A stretch of 64,000 nucleotides of DNA from Kiritimatiellota bacterium (GCA_013151865.1 JAADHN010000138.1:84246-148245), one strand, 5' to 3'; counted from the stretch's first letter, positions 38,561 to 48,556 are shown. Numbers and translations: made by a program. The notes: generated from the sequence alone by a model not told the origin.

Positions 38561-41500
38561 ATGAATGCAGTGTGGTCCCGGCCGGATCCGGATTGCCTGC
38601 GGATGGCTCTGGCACTGCTCGGGGCCGTGGCGGGGGTGGTCGGCGTCCGGGCCGATTACGCCGGTGAAGTCGCCAGCCATGTCCAGTCTGTGGGCATCTA
38701 CAAAGGATACACCCACAGCCCCGGCGCAAGCACCCCCACCGTGCAGGTCGAGGCCGACGTCGAGATCGAAACCGATGTCACGGTAAACTCGATCATCGTT
38801 CAACCGCCCCCGCCCGCAGCAGCGTTCCTCCTCGAACAGGAGCGGCGGAGAGGCCCCGTCCGCCAGGGAAGAACGGCCTGGGGCTGGGAACGGCACGGGA
38901 CCGCGGCCCTCGATGCCTTGCCCGACGGGGATTACACCGTGACCTTCACTTTCACCGACGGTTCGAGCGGTGCCGTAAGCGTGCCGTTCAGCCGCGAGAA
39001 CGGCACTCCACTCCAGTTTCCCGACCAAGTGCCGAGCTTGAACGGCGCCACTGCGGAAAAACTGATTGTCGGCGGACCGGACGTGACTTTCTCATGGATT
39101 GCGTGCACCGACCCCAAAGCCACCGGTGTCCATTTCGGGATCGATACCGACTTCGGGATCCTGGAGACCGACCCGGAAATCCTGCGTTCGCTGCAAGAGG
39201 ACACAGAGGCCCTGCACCGGTTCGACCCGTCGCCGGACTTGCCGGCCGGCGTGTTCGATGCCGCATTGGCCTTTGCCGACTTTCGGGCCGGAGAGACCGC
39301 CGAAGGCATCGGATTCAAAGTGGCCAAGTACCGTGAACAGGTCTACTGGCTCGTGGTGAGTCAGCCGGACGCCGATCTCCAGCAGAATCTCTTGGGAGTG
39401 AACCTGTTCCTGGGAGCAGGGACCGCGAGACGCAGCGATGCGCTGGACTTCCACGCCCAAATCCGGACCAGCGCGCAGGTCGAAACCGTGGCCATGAGAG
39501 TCCCCAACTACCGGGCGGACGAAAACGAACTCCGGGGCTGGCAATGGACGACCGAGGCGGACGGTTCCAAAACCTGGACTTTCGACCGCACCTTCGCCTC
39601 GCTCCAAGATTTCCTCGACCAAAGCGGGTTTGGACCCTACGGCGTTTATGTCCAATGGAGTGACGGGTACAGCGCAGTGTCGCGCCTGACACATGTCTAT
39701 TTCTCTGCTGCCGATGAATCCGGCGCGCCACTCGAGATTCCGCAGCAGACCCCGAACTTCCTCGCACCGGACCCGGGGGCCTTTCTGCCTTCGCCCGTCA
39801 TGTTTCAATGGGATGCGTGGGACCCGACGGACCCGACTTATTCGAGCGACCTCGCCGGCATCCGCCTCACCGTGGGCCCGACTCTCGATCCGCAAGGCTC
39901 GGTCGATCAGTTCCTCGACAAGACGGCGTGCGTTTACGGCCCGCAGACTTTCTCGAACGGCAACTACCGTGCCGCCCTCTATTTCGCCCAGGAGCGCCAA
40001 AGCGTCACCGGCGATGGCATCCCGTTTTTCGGCGCCGCCTTTCGCACCGCCACTCGCGATTTCTCCGTGGGCCAAACCGGTCGGCTTCAGGTCCACATCG
40101 AACCCGCCGCGAGTCACGCCCTGGGCGTCGGATGGAGTATCGACAACGGTGTGTCCTGGCATGCCCCCGATGCCACAGTGTCCCTGCCGCCGGGGGATTA
40201 TAATGTCGTTTTCAACGGCCCCAACTGGAACCTGCGGCCCCCGGCCGATCTACCCGTAACGGTAACGGCCGACACACTTACCGAGCAGACTGCGACATAC
40301 GAAAAAACGGTCCGAACACTCAACTTGGCGCTGCTGGTCGAAAATGATCGGAACACCGTGGACTTTTGGGCGGAAACGGCCCCGGACGTCGTCGCCGTCC
40401 GCCTGCAGACTGCCAACGGCAAGATCGTCGACTTGGCCCCGGACAACGGCGGACAACGAACCGAAACCGTCGATTGGAGGTATGCCGGCAAAAACTTGAC
40501 CGATTTCTCCGAGTACGGCGACGGCCTTTGGACAGTCTTTTTCACCATCGCAGACCAGTCGGAGCACGCGGTCAACGTCCTCTTCGCACACGCCGACGGC
40601 CCCTCCCTCCAGCTTGCTGCCCGGGCGCCGCAGCTCTCGCAGCCCGCAACGGCTCACGGCCGCGCGAGAATGATGGGACCGGATCTCACATTTCAATGGA
40701 CCCCGTATACCGGTGCGGATGCCAATATGGTCCACATCGAAATCGACAGTCGCGGCAGGAACAACTTCGAGCAGGACCGTTGGACCGAACTCGAGCGAAA
40801 GTTCGAGGCGGAAATCGGGGCCGGCGCGGGGGCGGACCCGGGCGCATGCACGTTCCTCGGTGTCCCGGGGGGGGTGTACTGGGCCGGGTTCTATTTCGGC
40901 GACGGCGAGAAAGACGTCACCCCGGAATTGATCGAAACCTTTGTCGCCAAAGGCCGGGGCAGCATCTTCGAGATCTTGGTCGTCGAACCGGTCGAGCCGC
41001 TGCAAGACGTCCTGGCGGAAGTTCGAATCCGGCGGTTAAAGCTTACTTCCGTGAACGGCTCCGAGTCGGGACTCTTCCGGGCCGAGGTCGCCCCCGCAGT
41101 CGGCGCCAACATCGCCGCCCTGCAACTCCGCCCGCCGGAACCGGCCGACGAATGGCTCGCGCTCGACTGGAACGGACAGAGCGGAACATGGAACGCGCAA
41201 GTGACAGGAACGGCCGCCGACGTGGCGCAACGCTTCCCCGGAGGCTTTTACGACCTCGAAGTCCGCTACAACGACGGCCGCAGCCTGGTTTGCCGCACTC
41301 TGGGCGTGGAGGCCGTCCGGGACGACCTTGCCGACCTGCCGGACGTCGCCCAAACGCCGGAGTTGACCGCCCCGGTCGGGCAGACGACCGCCCCGGTCGA
41401 TTTTGCTTGGGCGCCCTGCACGGATCCGGTCGTCACGGGGATCGTGTTCCGGGTCCGGACCACGGGCGAAACCGAGTGGCAGGGGGAACGGGCCTTGACG

Positions 41501-42130
41501 GCAACGTCCGTGGGGACCTCCGGAATGCCCCTGGCGCCGTCCGCTTATGTGGGTCGCCTGGTTTTCCTGAACCAACATGCATACAATGTCTCCCGCGGCA
41601 TCGCTGCGGACGTGGCCTTCGGCCGAGCCGTGGACTTCCCGTTCACGGTTGCCGGTGCGGTGTCAACTCTCGACGCCGAATTCGAATTGCGCCCGGGCTG
41701 GAACCTCATTTCGCTCCCGCTGAGCCCCTATCCCGAAACAGACCCGGAGGTGATCTTCGCGGGCGTCAAGCAAGGCCCTGTTTGGACATGGAACGCCCAA
41801 CTCCAGACGTTCGAAATCGCCACCGTGCTCGAAGGAAAGCGCGGCTACTGGATCTGCGGCCCGGGGACACGTGCCGCGCACGTCGCCGTATCCGGCACCG
41901 TCCTGCCGGATGGGATCGTCCGTCTGGCCCACGCCTGGAACCTCGTGGGGGCCATACTCGGGGCCGGAGCGCAAGTTGACGTTCCGCCGGGACGCTCCAC
42001 CTGGGGTTGGGACGGGCGGCAGTACCGGCCTGCAAACGTTCTGGACTACGCCAAAGGATACTGGATGTATTGCCCCATCCCCGGCGGCGAAGACGTGAAC
42101 CTGGGCGACCGCCGGTCCACCCATCCCTGA
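38561..42130 (+). CDS. very large exported repeat protein with C-terminal GWNLISLP modules
   Basis: A 1189-residue protein of unknown function, with a strong SD (GGAGGAGGAG) and a signal peptide (MALALLGAVAGVVGVRADYA). A beta-sandwich-type unit recurs four times. Its core line reads VTFSWIACTDPKATGVHFGI (near 175), FQWDAWDPTDP ... AGIRLTVG (near 413), FQWTPYTGADANMVHIEIDS (near 709) and VDFAWAPCTDPVVTGIVFRV (near 946). Each is preceded by a proline-rich linker such as PQQTPNFLAP. A PEGA-like segment (GVGWSIDNGVSWHAPDATVS, near 525) interrupts the second and third. The C-terminal 150 residues are two GW modules (RPGWNLISLPLSPYP near 1041, then HAWNLVGAIL), shared with the CARDB-type protein at 4601. 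It follows the two coiled-coil genes and may belong to the same surface structure. Confidence 0.72.
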   Translation: MNAVWSRPDPDCLRMALALLGAVAGVVGVRADYAGEVASHVQSVGIYKGYTHSPGASTPTVQVEADVEIETDVTVNSIIVQPPPPAAAFLLEQERRRGPVRQGRTAWGWERHGTAALDALPDGDYTVTFTFTDGSSGAVSVPFSRENGTPLQFPDQVPSLNGATAEKLIVGGPDVTFSWIACTDPKATGVHFGIDTDFGILETDPEILRSLQEDTEALHRFDPSPDLPAGVFDAALAFADFRAGETAEGIGFKVAKYREQVYWLVVSQPDADLQQNLLGVNLFLGAGTARRSDALDFHAQIRTSAQVETVAMRVPNYRADENELRGWQWTTEADGSKTWTFDRTFASLQDFLDQSGFGPYGVYVQWSDGYSAVSRLTHVYFSAADESGAPLEIPQQTPNFLAPDPGAFLPSPVMFQWDAWDPTDPTYSSDLAGIRLTVGPTLDPQGSVDQFLDKTACVYGPQTFSNGNYRAALYFAQERQSVTGDGIPFFGAAFRTATRDFSVGQTGRLQVHIEPAASHALGVGWSIDNGVSWHAPDATVSLPPGDYNVVFNGPNWNLRPPADLPVTVTADTLTEQTATYEKTVRTLNLALLVENDRNTVDFWAETAPDVVAVRLQTANGKIVDLAPDNGGQRTETVDWRYAGKNLTDFSEYGDGLWTVFFTIADQSEHAVNVLFAHADGPSLQLAARAPQLSQPATAHGRARMMGPDLTFQWTPYTGADANMVHIEIDSRGRNNFEQDRWTELERKFEAEIGAGAGADPGACTFLGVPGGVYWAGFYFGDGEKDVTPELIETFVAKGRGSIFEILVVEPVEPLQDVLAEVRIRRLKLTSVNGSESGLFRAEVAPAVGANIAALQLRPPEPADEWLALDWNGQSGTWNAQVTGTAADVAQRFPGGFYDLEVRYNDGRSLVCRTLGVEAVRDDLADLPDVAQTPELTAPVGQTTAPVDFAWAPCTDPVVTGIVFRVRTTGETEWQGERALTATSVGTSGMPLAPSAYVGRLVFLNQHAYNVSRGIAADVAFGRAVDFPFTVAGAVSTLDAEFELRPGWNLISLPLSPYPETDPEVIFAGVKQGPVWTWNAQLQTFEIATVLEGKRGYWICGPGTRAAHVAVSGTVLPDGIVRLAHAWNLVGAILGAGAQVDVPPGRSTWGWDGRQYRPANVLDYAKGYWMYCPIPGGEDVNLGDRRSTHP

Positions 42131-42185
42131 GCCCATTCAGCCTCCCGTCGCAAACCGGTCGTGCGTCCCGAAACAGGCGCATCCC

Positions 42186-44426
42186 ATGACACAATCCGAC
42201 CCACTACTCGAACCTGCCCTGATGTGGATGTGGAACGGCCGACCGTCGCGCCGGGGGATCCGCCGACAGTTGGACGCCTTCCTCCGCAACGGCATCCGGG
42301 CAATCTACATCCACCCCATGCCGGCCGATTTCCGGCCCCATGACTTCCATGGCGGCATGGAGGTCGAGTATCTCTCCACGCAATTCTTCGACTGGATCGC
42401 GTTCGCCGCCGAGGAGGTCCGCCGCCGGGAAATGCTCCTCTGGCTCTACGACGAAGGCGGCTGGCCCAGCGGCGTCGCCGGAGGACGCGTCGTGGCGGAG
42501 GACCCCGCGTTCGGGGCGTGGACCCTGACGCGCCGAGGAGGTGTCGTGGCGGCACGGCAGGAATGCGGCTTCAACTATCCCGACCTGTTGAACCCCGACG
42601 CCACGAGCTGTTTCATCCGCCACACCCACGAGCGCTACCGCCAAGCGGTGGGCCATCTGTTCGGCACGACCATTCCCGGGATTTTTACCGACGAACCCAG
42701 ACTCCTCGGGCGCGTGGGAACGGATACCGTTCCATGGTCGCCCCGCCTTCCCGAGGCATTCGAGCAGGACCATGGAATGCCCCTCGACAATGTGTTCGAG
42801 TACCTGTTCGAAACCGCCCCCCGCCACATGCCCGCCCAGCGACGATACCTCGCCACCGTGAGCCGTCTCATTGCCGAATCCTATTACGCGCCCCTGCGCC
42901 GGTGGTGCAACGACCACGGCCTGCTGTTCGAAGGACACCACACAGGCGAAGACGATTTCGCGCGACACGGCGTCCACTTCGGCGATTTCCTTGAACAGGC
43001 CCGGCACTACGACATCCCGGGGATCGACGCCATCTGGCGCCAAGTCTTCCCCGGACAGAGCGGCGGCAATTACGTCAGCTTGGCGCCCTCTTCTGCCTGG
43101 ATTCGAGGCCGCCGGATTGCCCTGAGTGAGAGTTTCGCAGTCTATGGCGCCGGCCTGACGCTCGAACAAATGCGCTGGGTCGCCGCTTTTCAACTGGTCC
43201 GAGGCGTAAACAAGTTCGCGTTCATGGCCGCCTTGTTCTCGGTCGCCGGGGCACGACGCATCTGCACATGTCACGATATCGGCCCGCAGGACCCCCGTTG
43301 GCTCAACTTCGACCTGTTCGTCGAATTCGTCCGACGGGCCGCCAATTTCACACTTTCGGGGCGACCTCGTCCGACAGTCGGCGTCCTCTACCGCATGGAA
43401 CTGGTCGCCCCGGACCGTGCCGACGTCTTCACCAGGGAACACGAAACCTTCTGCGACCGAATCCTCGACGGACTGAATGCTCTCATGTTCCTTACTCCCG
43501 GGGACTTGAAGACGTCTGGAGTCCGCGCCCTGGCTGTTCACCACGACGCACCGCTGAACGAGGTCGAACAACGCGCAATCGCCGCGGCGCAGATCGACGT
43601 GCTCAACCCCGAAGCCGATTGGCACGCGGCGCGGTACAGTCTCCTCGCCCCCCTCGACTGTCCCCCCGGGGTACGCGTGCTCCCACTTGAAACCGAGCAA
43701 GGCTTGAATCTCCTGTTCTTCAATCAAACCGAACGGGAAGTGGCGCTCGAGTTTCACAGCGAGGTCGAGATGAGTGAATTCGTCCTCGACGACGAACTGA
43801 CCGCCGCCATCCACCCGCCGCAACGCCGCAACGACCGTGTGGCCCTGCGTCTGCTCCCGTGGCAGATGCGCGCCTTGGTCGCAGGGGAATGTCCGCCGCC
43901 GCCGTGGCAGCCCCTCGACGACCCTTTTCCGCTCGAGGACGACTGGACGGTCCGCGAAACCGAGAGGTACGTCATCGGAAGGACGGTCCGCCGCGAACCG
44001 ATCTTGCAGCACCCCCGCTCGTGCGATTTGACGGACTATGCCCGCGCCGAGCCCGAATTCTCAGGGACGCTCGAGTATGAATGCCACTTCGACTGGCGCA
44101 TCGGAAATGACGAGAGGGTCGTTCTGGATCTCGGTCGAGTGCACGATGCAGCCGCGCTGGAACTCAACGGCATCCGCGTGGGCCGCCGGGCTTGGCGCAC
44201 GTACTGGTTCGACGCCACCGACGCATTGATCGACGGCGCCAACACACTGCGCGTTTGCGTCACAAACACACTCGCCAACCAGTGGTTGCGCACCGCGCTC
44301 CGGCAACGGGACAACACACGGTGGCCCAATCCATATCGCAGACGCGTCCAACCGTTCCTCGAAGACAGTCGTCGCGCCGGCTTGCTCGGCCCTGTCACGC
44401 TGCGCCGGTACCGATCCCCGACGTGA
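42186..44426 (+). CDS. GH106-like glycoside hydrolase (alpha-L-rhamnosidase type)
   Basis: A 746-residue protein resembling the GH106 / PF17132-type hydrolases that release rhamnose or related sugars. The N-terminal barrel half reads LMWMWNGRPSRRGIRRQLDA and LLWLYDEGGWPSGVAGG (near residue 78-95), the latter a hallmark of this group. GIFTDEPRL near residue 158 is a candidate acid/base region. The C-terminal 150 residues form a GH2-type sugar-binding sandwich (VVLDLGRVHDAAALELNGIR, then NTLRVCVTNTLANQW). There is no signal peptide, so it would act on imported oligosaccharides. The SD is weak (AGGCG). It starts 55 bases after the preceding gene on the same strand, so it may be co-transcribed, but the functions do not obviously match. 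Confidence 0.68.
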   Translation: MTQSDPLLEPALMWMWNGRPSRRGIRRQLDAFLRNGIRAIYIHPMPADFRPHDFHGGMEVEYLSTQFFDWIAFAAEEVRRREMLLWLYDEGGWPSGVAGGRVVAEDPAFGAWTLTRRGGVVAARQECGFNYPDLLNPDATSCFIRHTHERYRQAVGHLFGTTIPGIFTDEPRLLGRVGTDTVPWSPRLPEAFEQDHGMPLDNVFEYLFETAPRHMPAQRRYLATVSRLIAESYYAPLRRWCNDHGLLFEGHHTGEDDFARHGVHFGDFLEQARHYDIPGIDAIWRQVFPGQSGGNYVSLAPSSAWIRGRRIALSESFAVYGAGLTLEQMRWVAAFQLVRGVNKFAFMAALFSVAGARRICTCHDIGPQDPRWLNFDLFVEFVRRAANFTLSGRPRPTVGVLYRMELVAPDRADVFTREHETFCDRILDGLNALMFLTPGDLKTSGVRALAVHHDAPLNEVEQRAIAAAQIDVLNPEADWHAARYSLLAPLDCPPGVRVLPLETEQGLNLLFFNQTEREVALEFHSEVEMSEFVLDDELTAAIHPPQRRNDRVALRLLPWQMRALVAGECPPPPWQPLDDPFPLEDDWTVRETERYVIGRTVRREPILQHPRSCDLTDYARAEPEFSGTLEYECHFDWRIGNDERVVLDLGRVHDAAALELNGIRVGRRAWRTYWFDATDALIDGANTLRVCVTNTLANQWLRTALRQRDNTRWPNPYRRRVQPFLEDSRRAGLLGPVTLRRYRSPT

Positions 44427-45004
44427 TCCGCCGTGTGCACCGCGCCGCTGCACCGCCGGACGGTCATGGACGAACCGTACGTTGGCGCGGTCGGGAGTTC
44501 AACCGATCTTCGATTATGGACGGACCGGAAACTCCAGGCCGTCCCTCTGCGGATCGTTCACCACCCTCCGAGAACCGCCGGACGAGAGCCGCCGCACGAC
44601 AACGTCGGTCGCCCCCGCCCTTTCTCCCATTCCCGACCGCCTCCCCCAGGCACCCGAGCAATTTCCCTCTGGTGTGCCTCCCTTGAACCCCGAAACAAGG
44701 GAGATACCTTTCCATTGCCCAGGGCTGTTTCATCCTCCCGGCCGCAGTGTTTCTCAGGAGGCGTCGTGGACCAGCTCGGGCCGCACTGCCGCCCGGCCGG
44801 GGACCGTCCGAGCCACTTTGGCGTCCTCGGAAGTGAGTGTGAGGCAGCCCTGTTCTTTGCCTACTGTCGAGAAGGCGGAAACCGCTGGACGCCCGGGACC
44901 ACCACATGACTCTGTGCTGCGTAGGAATCGGGCCGCACAGAGCACGGCGGAAGTGGTCCCCCCGCACCCGGACCGGGCTCCGCCCCAAGAAGGAGTGTGC
45001 TTTC
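44427..45004. other. gene-free stretch of 578 bases, nothing recognised
   Basis: Long shadow ORFs exist on both strands, but none has a plausible composition or known motif. The only supported signal is the SD (AAGGAG) just before the URO-D-like gene. Confidence 0.45.
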
Positions 45005-46060
45005 ATGAGTCGCCAGTTGGCCTTGGATACCATTCTGTTACGGCCCACGCCCCGCCATGCTCACACGGAATACAGCCTCAATTATCACCCGGACTACATT
45101 CGAAAGAAAACCGGGTTCGAGCCGGGCTCTCTCGAAGCGACCCGGGCCTTGTATGGATTGTGGGGGATCGATTTCCTGTTCAGCGTCAACGACGGTCTGC
45201 GCGGAAATTGGGGGGCGTACGGACGCTCCAGCGACATGGGCCACGCCGAATACGCGGCGGACGGCAGCGATCAGCGCCAACCTCGCCAGTGCCCGTTCTC
45301 GACCCCGGAAGAAGTCTGGGCTTTCGATGCCGTGGCCGAGTACGGACTGCCGGACCGCGCGGAACAGATCCTGGCCTACGAACAGGCGTTTCAGGATGCC
45401 CGGACCCGCTTTCCGGATCAATTGAGCACGGGTGGATACTACAAGACGATCGTGTCCGGGGCCATCCAGGCATTCGGCTGGGACATGCTCCTGCTGGGCG
45501 CCAGCGACCCGGGCAAGATGGAAAAAGTCTTCGACAGCCTGTTTCGCCGTACGCTGTTTCACATGGAGTGCTGGGCCGAGACGAGCGCGGAAGTGATTAT
45601 TCAGCACGACGATTTCGTCTGGACCGCAGGAGCTTTCATGCACCCCGACATTTACCGGCGTGTGATTATCCCCCGCTATGCGGAATTGTGGAAGCCGCTG
45701 CACGCCGCCGGCAAAAGAGTGCTCTTCTGCTCCGACGGCAACTTCATGGAATTCGCCGAAGACATCGCGGCCGCGGGCGCCGACGGGTTCATTTTCGAGC
45801 CGTGCAACGATTTCGAGTTCATGGTGGACCGCTTCGGCGAGGACATGGTCCTGATCGGCAGCGCCGTGGACTGCCGGGACATGTCCTTCGGGAGCTGGGA
45901 GACCGTTCGCGCCTCTCTGGACCGGACCTTTGAACTGGGCAAGCGCTGCCGCGCACTCGTGCTGGCGGTCGGAAACCACCTCCCGGCCAACATTCCGGAC
46001 GAAACAATGGACCGGTATGTCGAATATCTGATGGCCAATTGGGATCGCAGTCCGAACTGA
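45005..46060 (+). CDS. uroporphyrinogen decarboxylase (URO-D)-fold protein
   Basis: A 351-residue member of the URO-D superfamily, which includes haem-pathway HemE and corrinoid methyltransferases (MtaA, CmuA). I use the ATG at 45005, preceded by AAGGAG; the ORF track adds 33 residues. C-terminal blocks FCSDGNFMEFAEDIAAAGAD and FEPCNDFEFMVDRFGE resemble the corresponding parts of methyltransferase-type members, and HDDFVWTAGAFMHPDIYRR is the typical central block. The N-terminal HemE signature (PVWxMRQAGR) is absent, so it is unlikely to be HemE. PVC genomes carry many such paralogues. The reaction is unknown. No corrinoid protein gene is nearby, which weakens the methyltransferase reading. 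Confidence 0.75.
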   Translation: MSRQLALDTILLRPTPRHAHTEYSLNYHPDYIRKKTGFEPGSLEATRALYGLWGIDFLFSVNDGLRGNWGAYGRSSDMGHAEYAADGSDQRQPRQCPFSTPEEVWAFDAVAEYGLPDRAEQILAYEQAFQDARTRFPDQLSTGGYYKTIVSGAIQAFGWDMLLLGASDPGKMEKVFDSLFRRTLFHMECWAETSAEVIIQHDDFVWTAGAFMHPDIYRRVIIPRYAELWKPLHAAGKRVLFCSDGNFMEFAEDIAAAGADGFIFEPCNDFEFMVDRFGEDMVLIGSAVDCRDMSFGSWETVRASLDRTFELGKRCRALVLAVGNHLPANIPDETMDRYVEYLMANWDRSPN

Positions 46061-46371
46061 AGCGGACCGGACCGTCGTCTCCGGAGGCGGTGCGGCACGG
46101 TCCGCGGCAATTGTCGGTAATCACCGAGTCTTCGCGCCGCTCAAACTGAAGAGTTTTCGTAGTTGCCCAGTGGCATTGTGCAACTCGTAGCCTTATAGTG
46201 TGGGCTGGTTGGGGATATGGCGCGTGTGCCGCCGCGACTCGCCTTCGGAGGCCGGTTCGAATGCGCGCCTGCCTCCCCAGGCGTCGCGGGACCACGGGGG
46301 AACGTTATTCTGTCCTCGTCAAGCCTTGCCGCGGAGGAAGTTTTCCGCCGCGGGCGCGTCGGCGCCGCTGG
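46061..46371. other. gene-free stretch upstream of the sensor kinase
   Basis: A TATAGT (46194-46199) could be a -10 element, but no acceptable -35 lies at 16-18 bases. The ORF track's first 58 residues of the kinase fall here and look like shadow sequence. Confidence 0.35.
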
Positions 46372-48372
46372 ATGGTGGGAACATACGTGCGAGCCCTGAT
46401 CTGCAGTCGAAACGATGCGACACGCCGCGTAATGCGGCGCGCCTGCGCCGCAGCGTTCCCTGAAAGCGAAATCGTCGAAGTCCACACACGTCGGGAATTC
46501 GAGGCGGCTCTTCATGGTGACGCCGCCCCGGACGCCGTGATCAGCACGTTCTCCTGCAACGGTGCGGCGGGTGCGCAAATCGCCGAAATCGTCGAACGGA
46601 GCTGCCCCCGAAGCAGTCTGCTGTTTCTGGGCGAGTTGCGCCACGAAGAGGAATTGCTCGAACTCGTGGCCGCGGGGCGAGCGGACTACGTCCTGCAGGG
46701 GGCCCGGGCCGAGGCCCGGCTTGTCGCTCGCATCCGGGCGTCCTGCGCCGCCCGGCCCCCGCGGGATGCCCGCCCTTGCCCGAGGATGTTCGAGGCGCCC
46801 GATTTCGCCGAATCGCTGCTCGAGGCCGTCGATACGGTGGTGGTAATTCTGGGGAGAGACGGCAAGATCCTCAAGGTCAATCGAGCCTGCCGTGAACTGA
46901 CCGGTTACGGCGACGACGAGCTCGTGGGTCGGCTTGTCTGGGAATTGCTGGTGCCTCCCGAAGAACGCGCCGATGTGCAGAAGGTCTTCAATGCGCTGGC
47001 CGACGGCGAGTTCCCGAGTACGCACGTCAACCGCTGGGTCTCGAAAAGCGGCAACAACTGCTGGATCCGCTGGAACAACACCGTCGTTCGGGGCGAGGCC
47101 GGAAACGTGCTGTACGTGGTGGGCACCGGGCTCGACATCTCCGACGAACGGACCGCGCAGAAAGAGCGCGCGGCACTCGAGGAACAACTGCTGCAGGCAG
47201 CCAAACTCGAAAGTCTCGGGGTCTTGGCCGGGGGAATCGCCCACGATTTCAACAATCTCCTCATGGGCATCCTCGGCAGTGCGGAATTGATTCAGGCTGA
47301 ATTGCCGCCCGAGTCCCCATGCGTCGAAGACGTGGAAGGCATCAAGGAAGCCGCGCTCCGCGGTGCGCAACTCACCAAGCAGATGCTGGCCTATGCCGGC
47401 CGCGGTCCCGTTTCCCTGGCGCCGATCGATCTCAATGACGTGCTGAATCAGACCCGGTCGCTGTTGAATACCGCTCTGGCGCCTTCAGTGGTCCTTCGGT
47501 ACGAACTGGCCCCTCACATCCCGAAAGTGCGGGCCGACGGCGCTCAGATCGAGCAACTGCTTGTGGCCTTGGTGACCAACGCCGCCGAGGCCATCGGTGA
47601 ACGCAGCGGTTACATCACCATTGCGACCGGCATGATCGAAGTGAACGACGACTTCCGCCAAACCATGGTCTTCCCCGTGGCCGGCCAGAACGGCTGTCAC
47701 GTCTTCCTGCGCGTCGCGGATACGGGGCCGGGCATCCAACCGGACGTACTGCCGCGAATCTTCGAACCGTTCTTCACGACCAAATTTATGGGGCGGGGCC
47801 TGGGCTTGGCCAGCGTGGCCGGCATCGTACGCTCCCACGGCGGCGGCATCCGGGTGGATAACCAGACGGGGAGCGGCTGCTCTTTTCTCGTGGTCTTCCC
47901 CTGCATTCCGGACGGACATACCGGGGAGACGACCGTGGGCGGCACTATTCCGCGCTTGTCCGAAAAACTCGGCAAAAAATCGTCGCCCGTGATCCTGGTG
48001 GCCGATGACGAAGTCCAGGTTCGGCGTGTCACCCGGCGGCTTCTCGAACGGGCCGGCTATCGCGTAATCGAGGCCCAAGACGGACGCGAGGCGCTCAGCG
48101 TGTTCCTGCGGTACGGCCCCGAAATCTCCTTGGCCATACTCGACCTCGCAATGCCGCACAAGAGCGGGGCCGAAACCGCGACAGAACTTCGGACGATGCG
48201 ACCCGATCTGCCCATTATCGTCAGCAGCGGATATGACGAGTCCAATCTGCTCAGTCGCGGCGCCCCCAGTGTGGGCGTGACATTCCTTCAAAAACCGTTC
48301 AACGCCGACAGCCTCTACCGGGCCCTCCGCAAGGCACTGGACAGGAAAACGAGACCGCCCGGGACAGGATGA
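46372..48372 (+). CDS. hybrid sensor histidine kinase/response regulator with PAS domain
   Basis: A soluble 666-residue signalling protein. I start it at the ATG at 46372 (MVGTYVRALICSRNDATRR), just before the first folded domain; the SD is unclear. Residues about 1-115 form a receiver-like domain in which the expected phospho-acceptor Asp appears lost (DAVISTFSCNG). A PAS domain follows (LLEAVDTVVVILGRDGKILKVN, about 145-260). The kinase has the H-box GGIAHDFNNLLMG with His near residue 290. The N-box is ALVTNAAEAIGE, and the G-boxes are ADTGPGIQPDVLPRIFEPFF and GRGLGLASV. The C-terminal receiver is canonical, with DDE, acceptor LDLAMPHKSG and lysine LQKPF. No transmembrane helix is seen, so it senses a cytoplasmic cue. 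No DNA-binding partner is adjacent. Confidence 0.9.
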   Translation: MVGTYVRALICSRNDATRRVMRRACAAAFPESEIVEVHTRREFEAALHGDAAPDAVISTFSCNGAAGAQIAEIVERSCPRSSLLFLGELRHEEELLELVAAGRADYVLQGARAEARLVARIRASCAARPPRDARPCPRMFEAPDFAESLLEAVDTVVVILGRDGKILKVNRACRELTGYGDDELVGRLVWELLVPPEERADVQKVFNALADGEFPSTHVNRWVSKSGNNCWIRWNNTVVRGEAGNVLYVVGTGLDISDERTAQKERAALEEQLLQAAKLESLGVLAGGIAHDFNNLLMGILGSAELIQAELPPESPCVEDVEGIKEAALRGAQLTKQMLAYAGRGPVSLAPIDLNDVLNQTRSLLNTALAPSVVLRYELAPHIPKVRADGAQIEQLLVALVTNAAEAIGERSGYITIATGMIEVNDDFRQTMVFPVAGQNGCHVFLRVADTGPGIQPDVLPRIFEPFFTTKFMGRGLGLASVAGIVRSHGGGIRVDNQTGSGCSFLVVFPCIPDGHTGETTVGGTIPRLSEKLGKKSSPVILVADDEVQVRRVTRRLLERAGYRVIEAQDGREALSVFLRYGPEISLAILDLAMPHKSGAETATELRTMRPDLPIIVSSGYDESNLLSRGAPSVGVTFLQKPFNADSLYRALRKALDRKTRPPGTG

Positions 48373-48556
48373 AGCGCCCGCCAGTTCTCCCGGCGCAAAC
48401 CCGAGAGCGGATAAGATAAATTGAACGGACGCAGAGTCCGGACGACGCCCTGTGGGCGGGAGACGCGTGCCTCCCGGCAAACGGACGCAACATCGGTCGC
48501 AAATCAACCGATGCGCATGTCCCGTTGGCGCGCCCCAACGAACTCCGTCCCTCCGG

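Noticed and set aside
46198-46371. N-terminal 58 residues of the kinase ORF
   Set aside because: They are Arg/Gly/Ala-rich with no fold, and the receiver-like domain begins right after the ATG at 46372.
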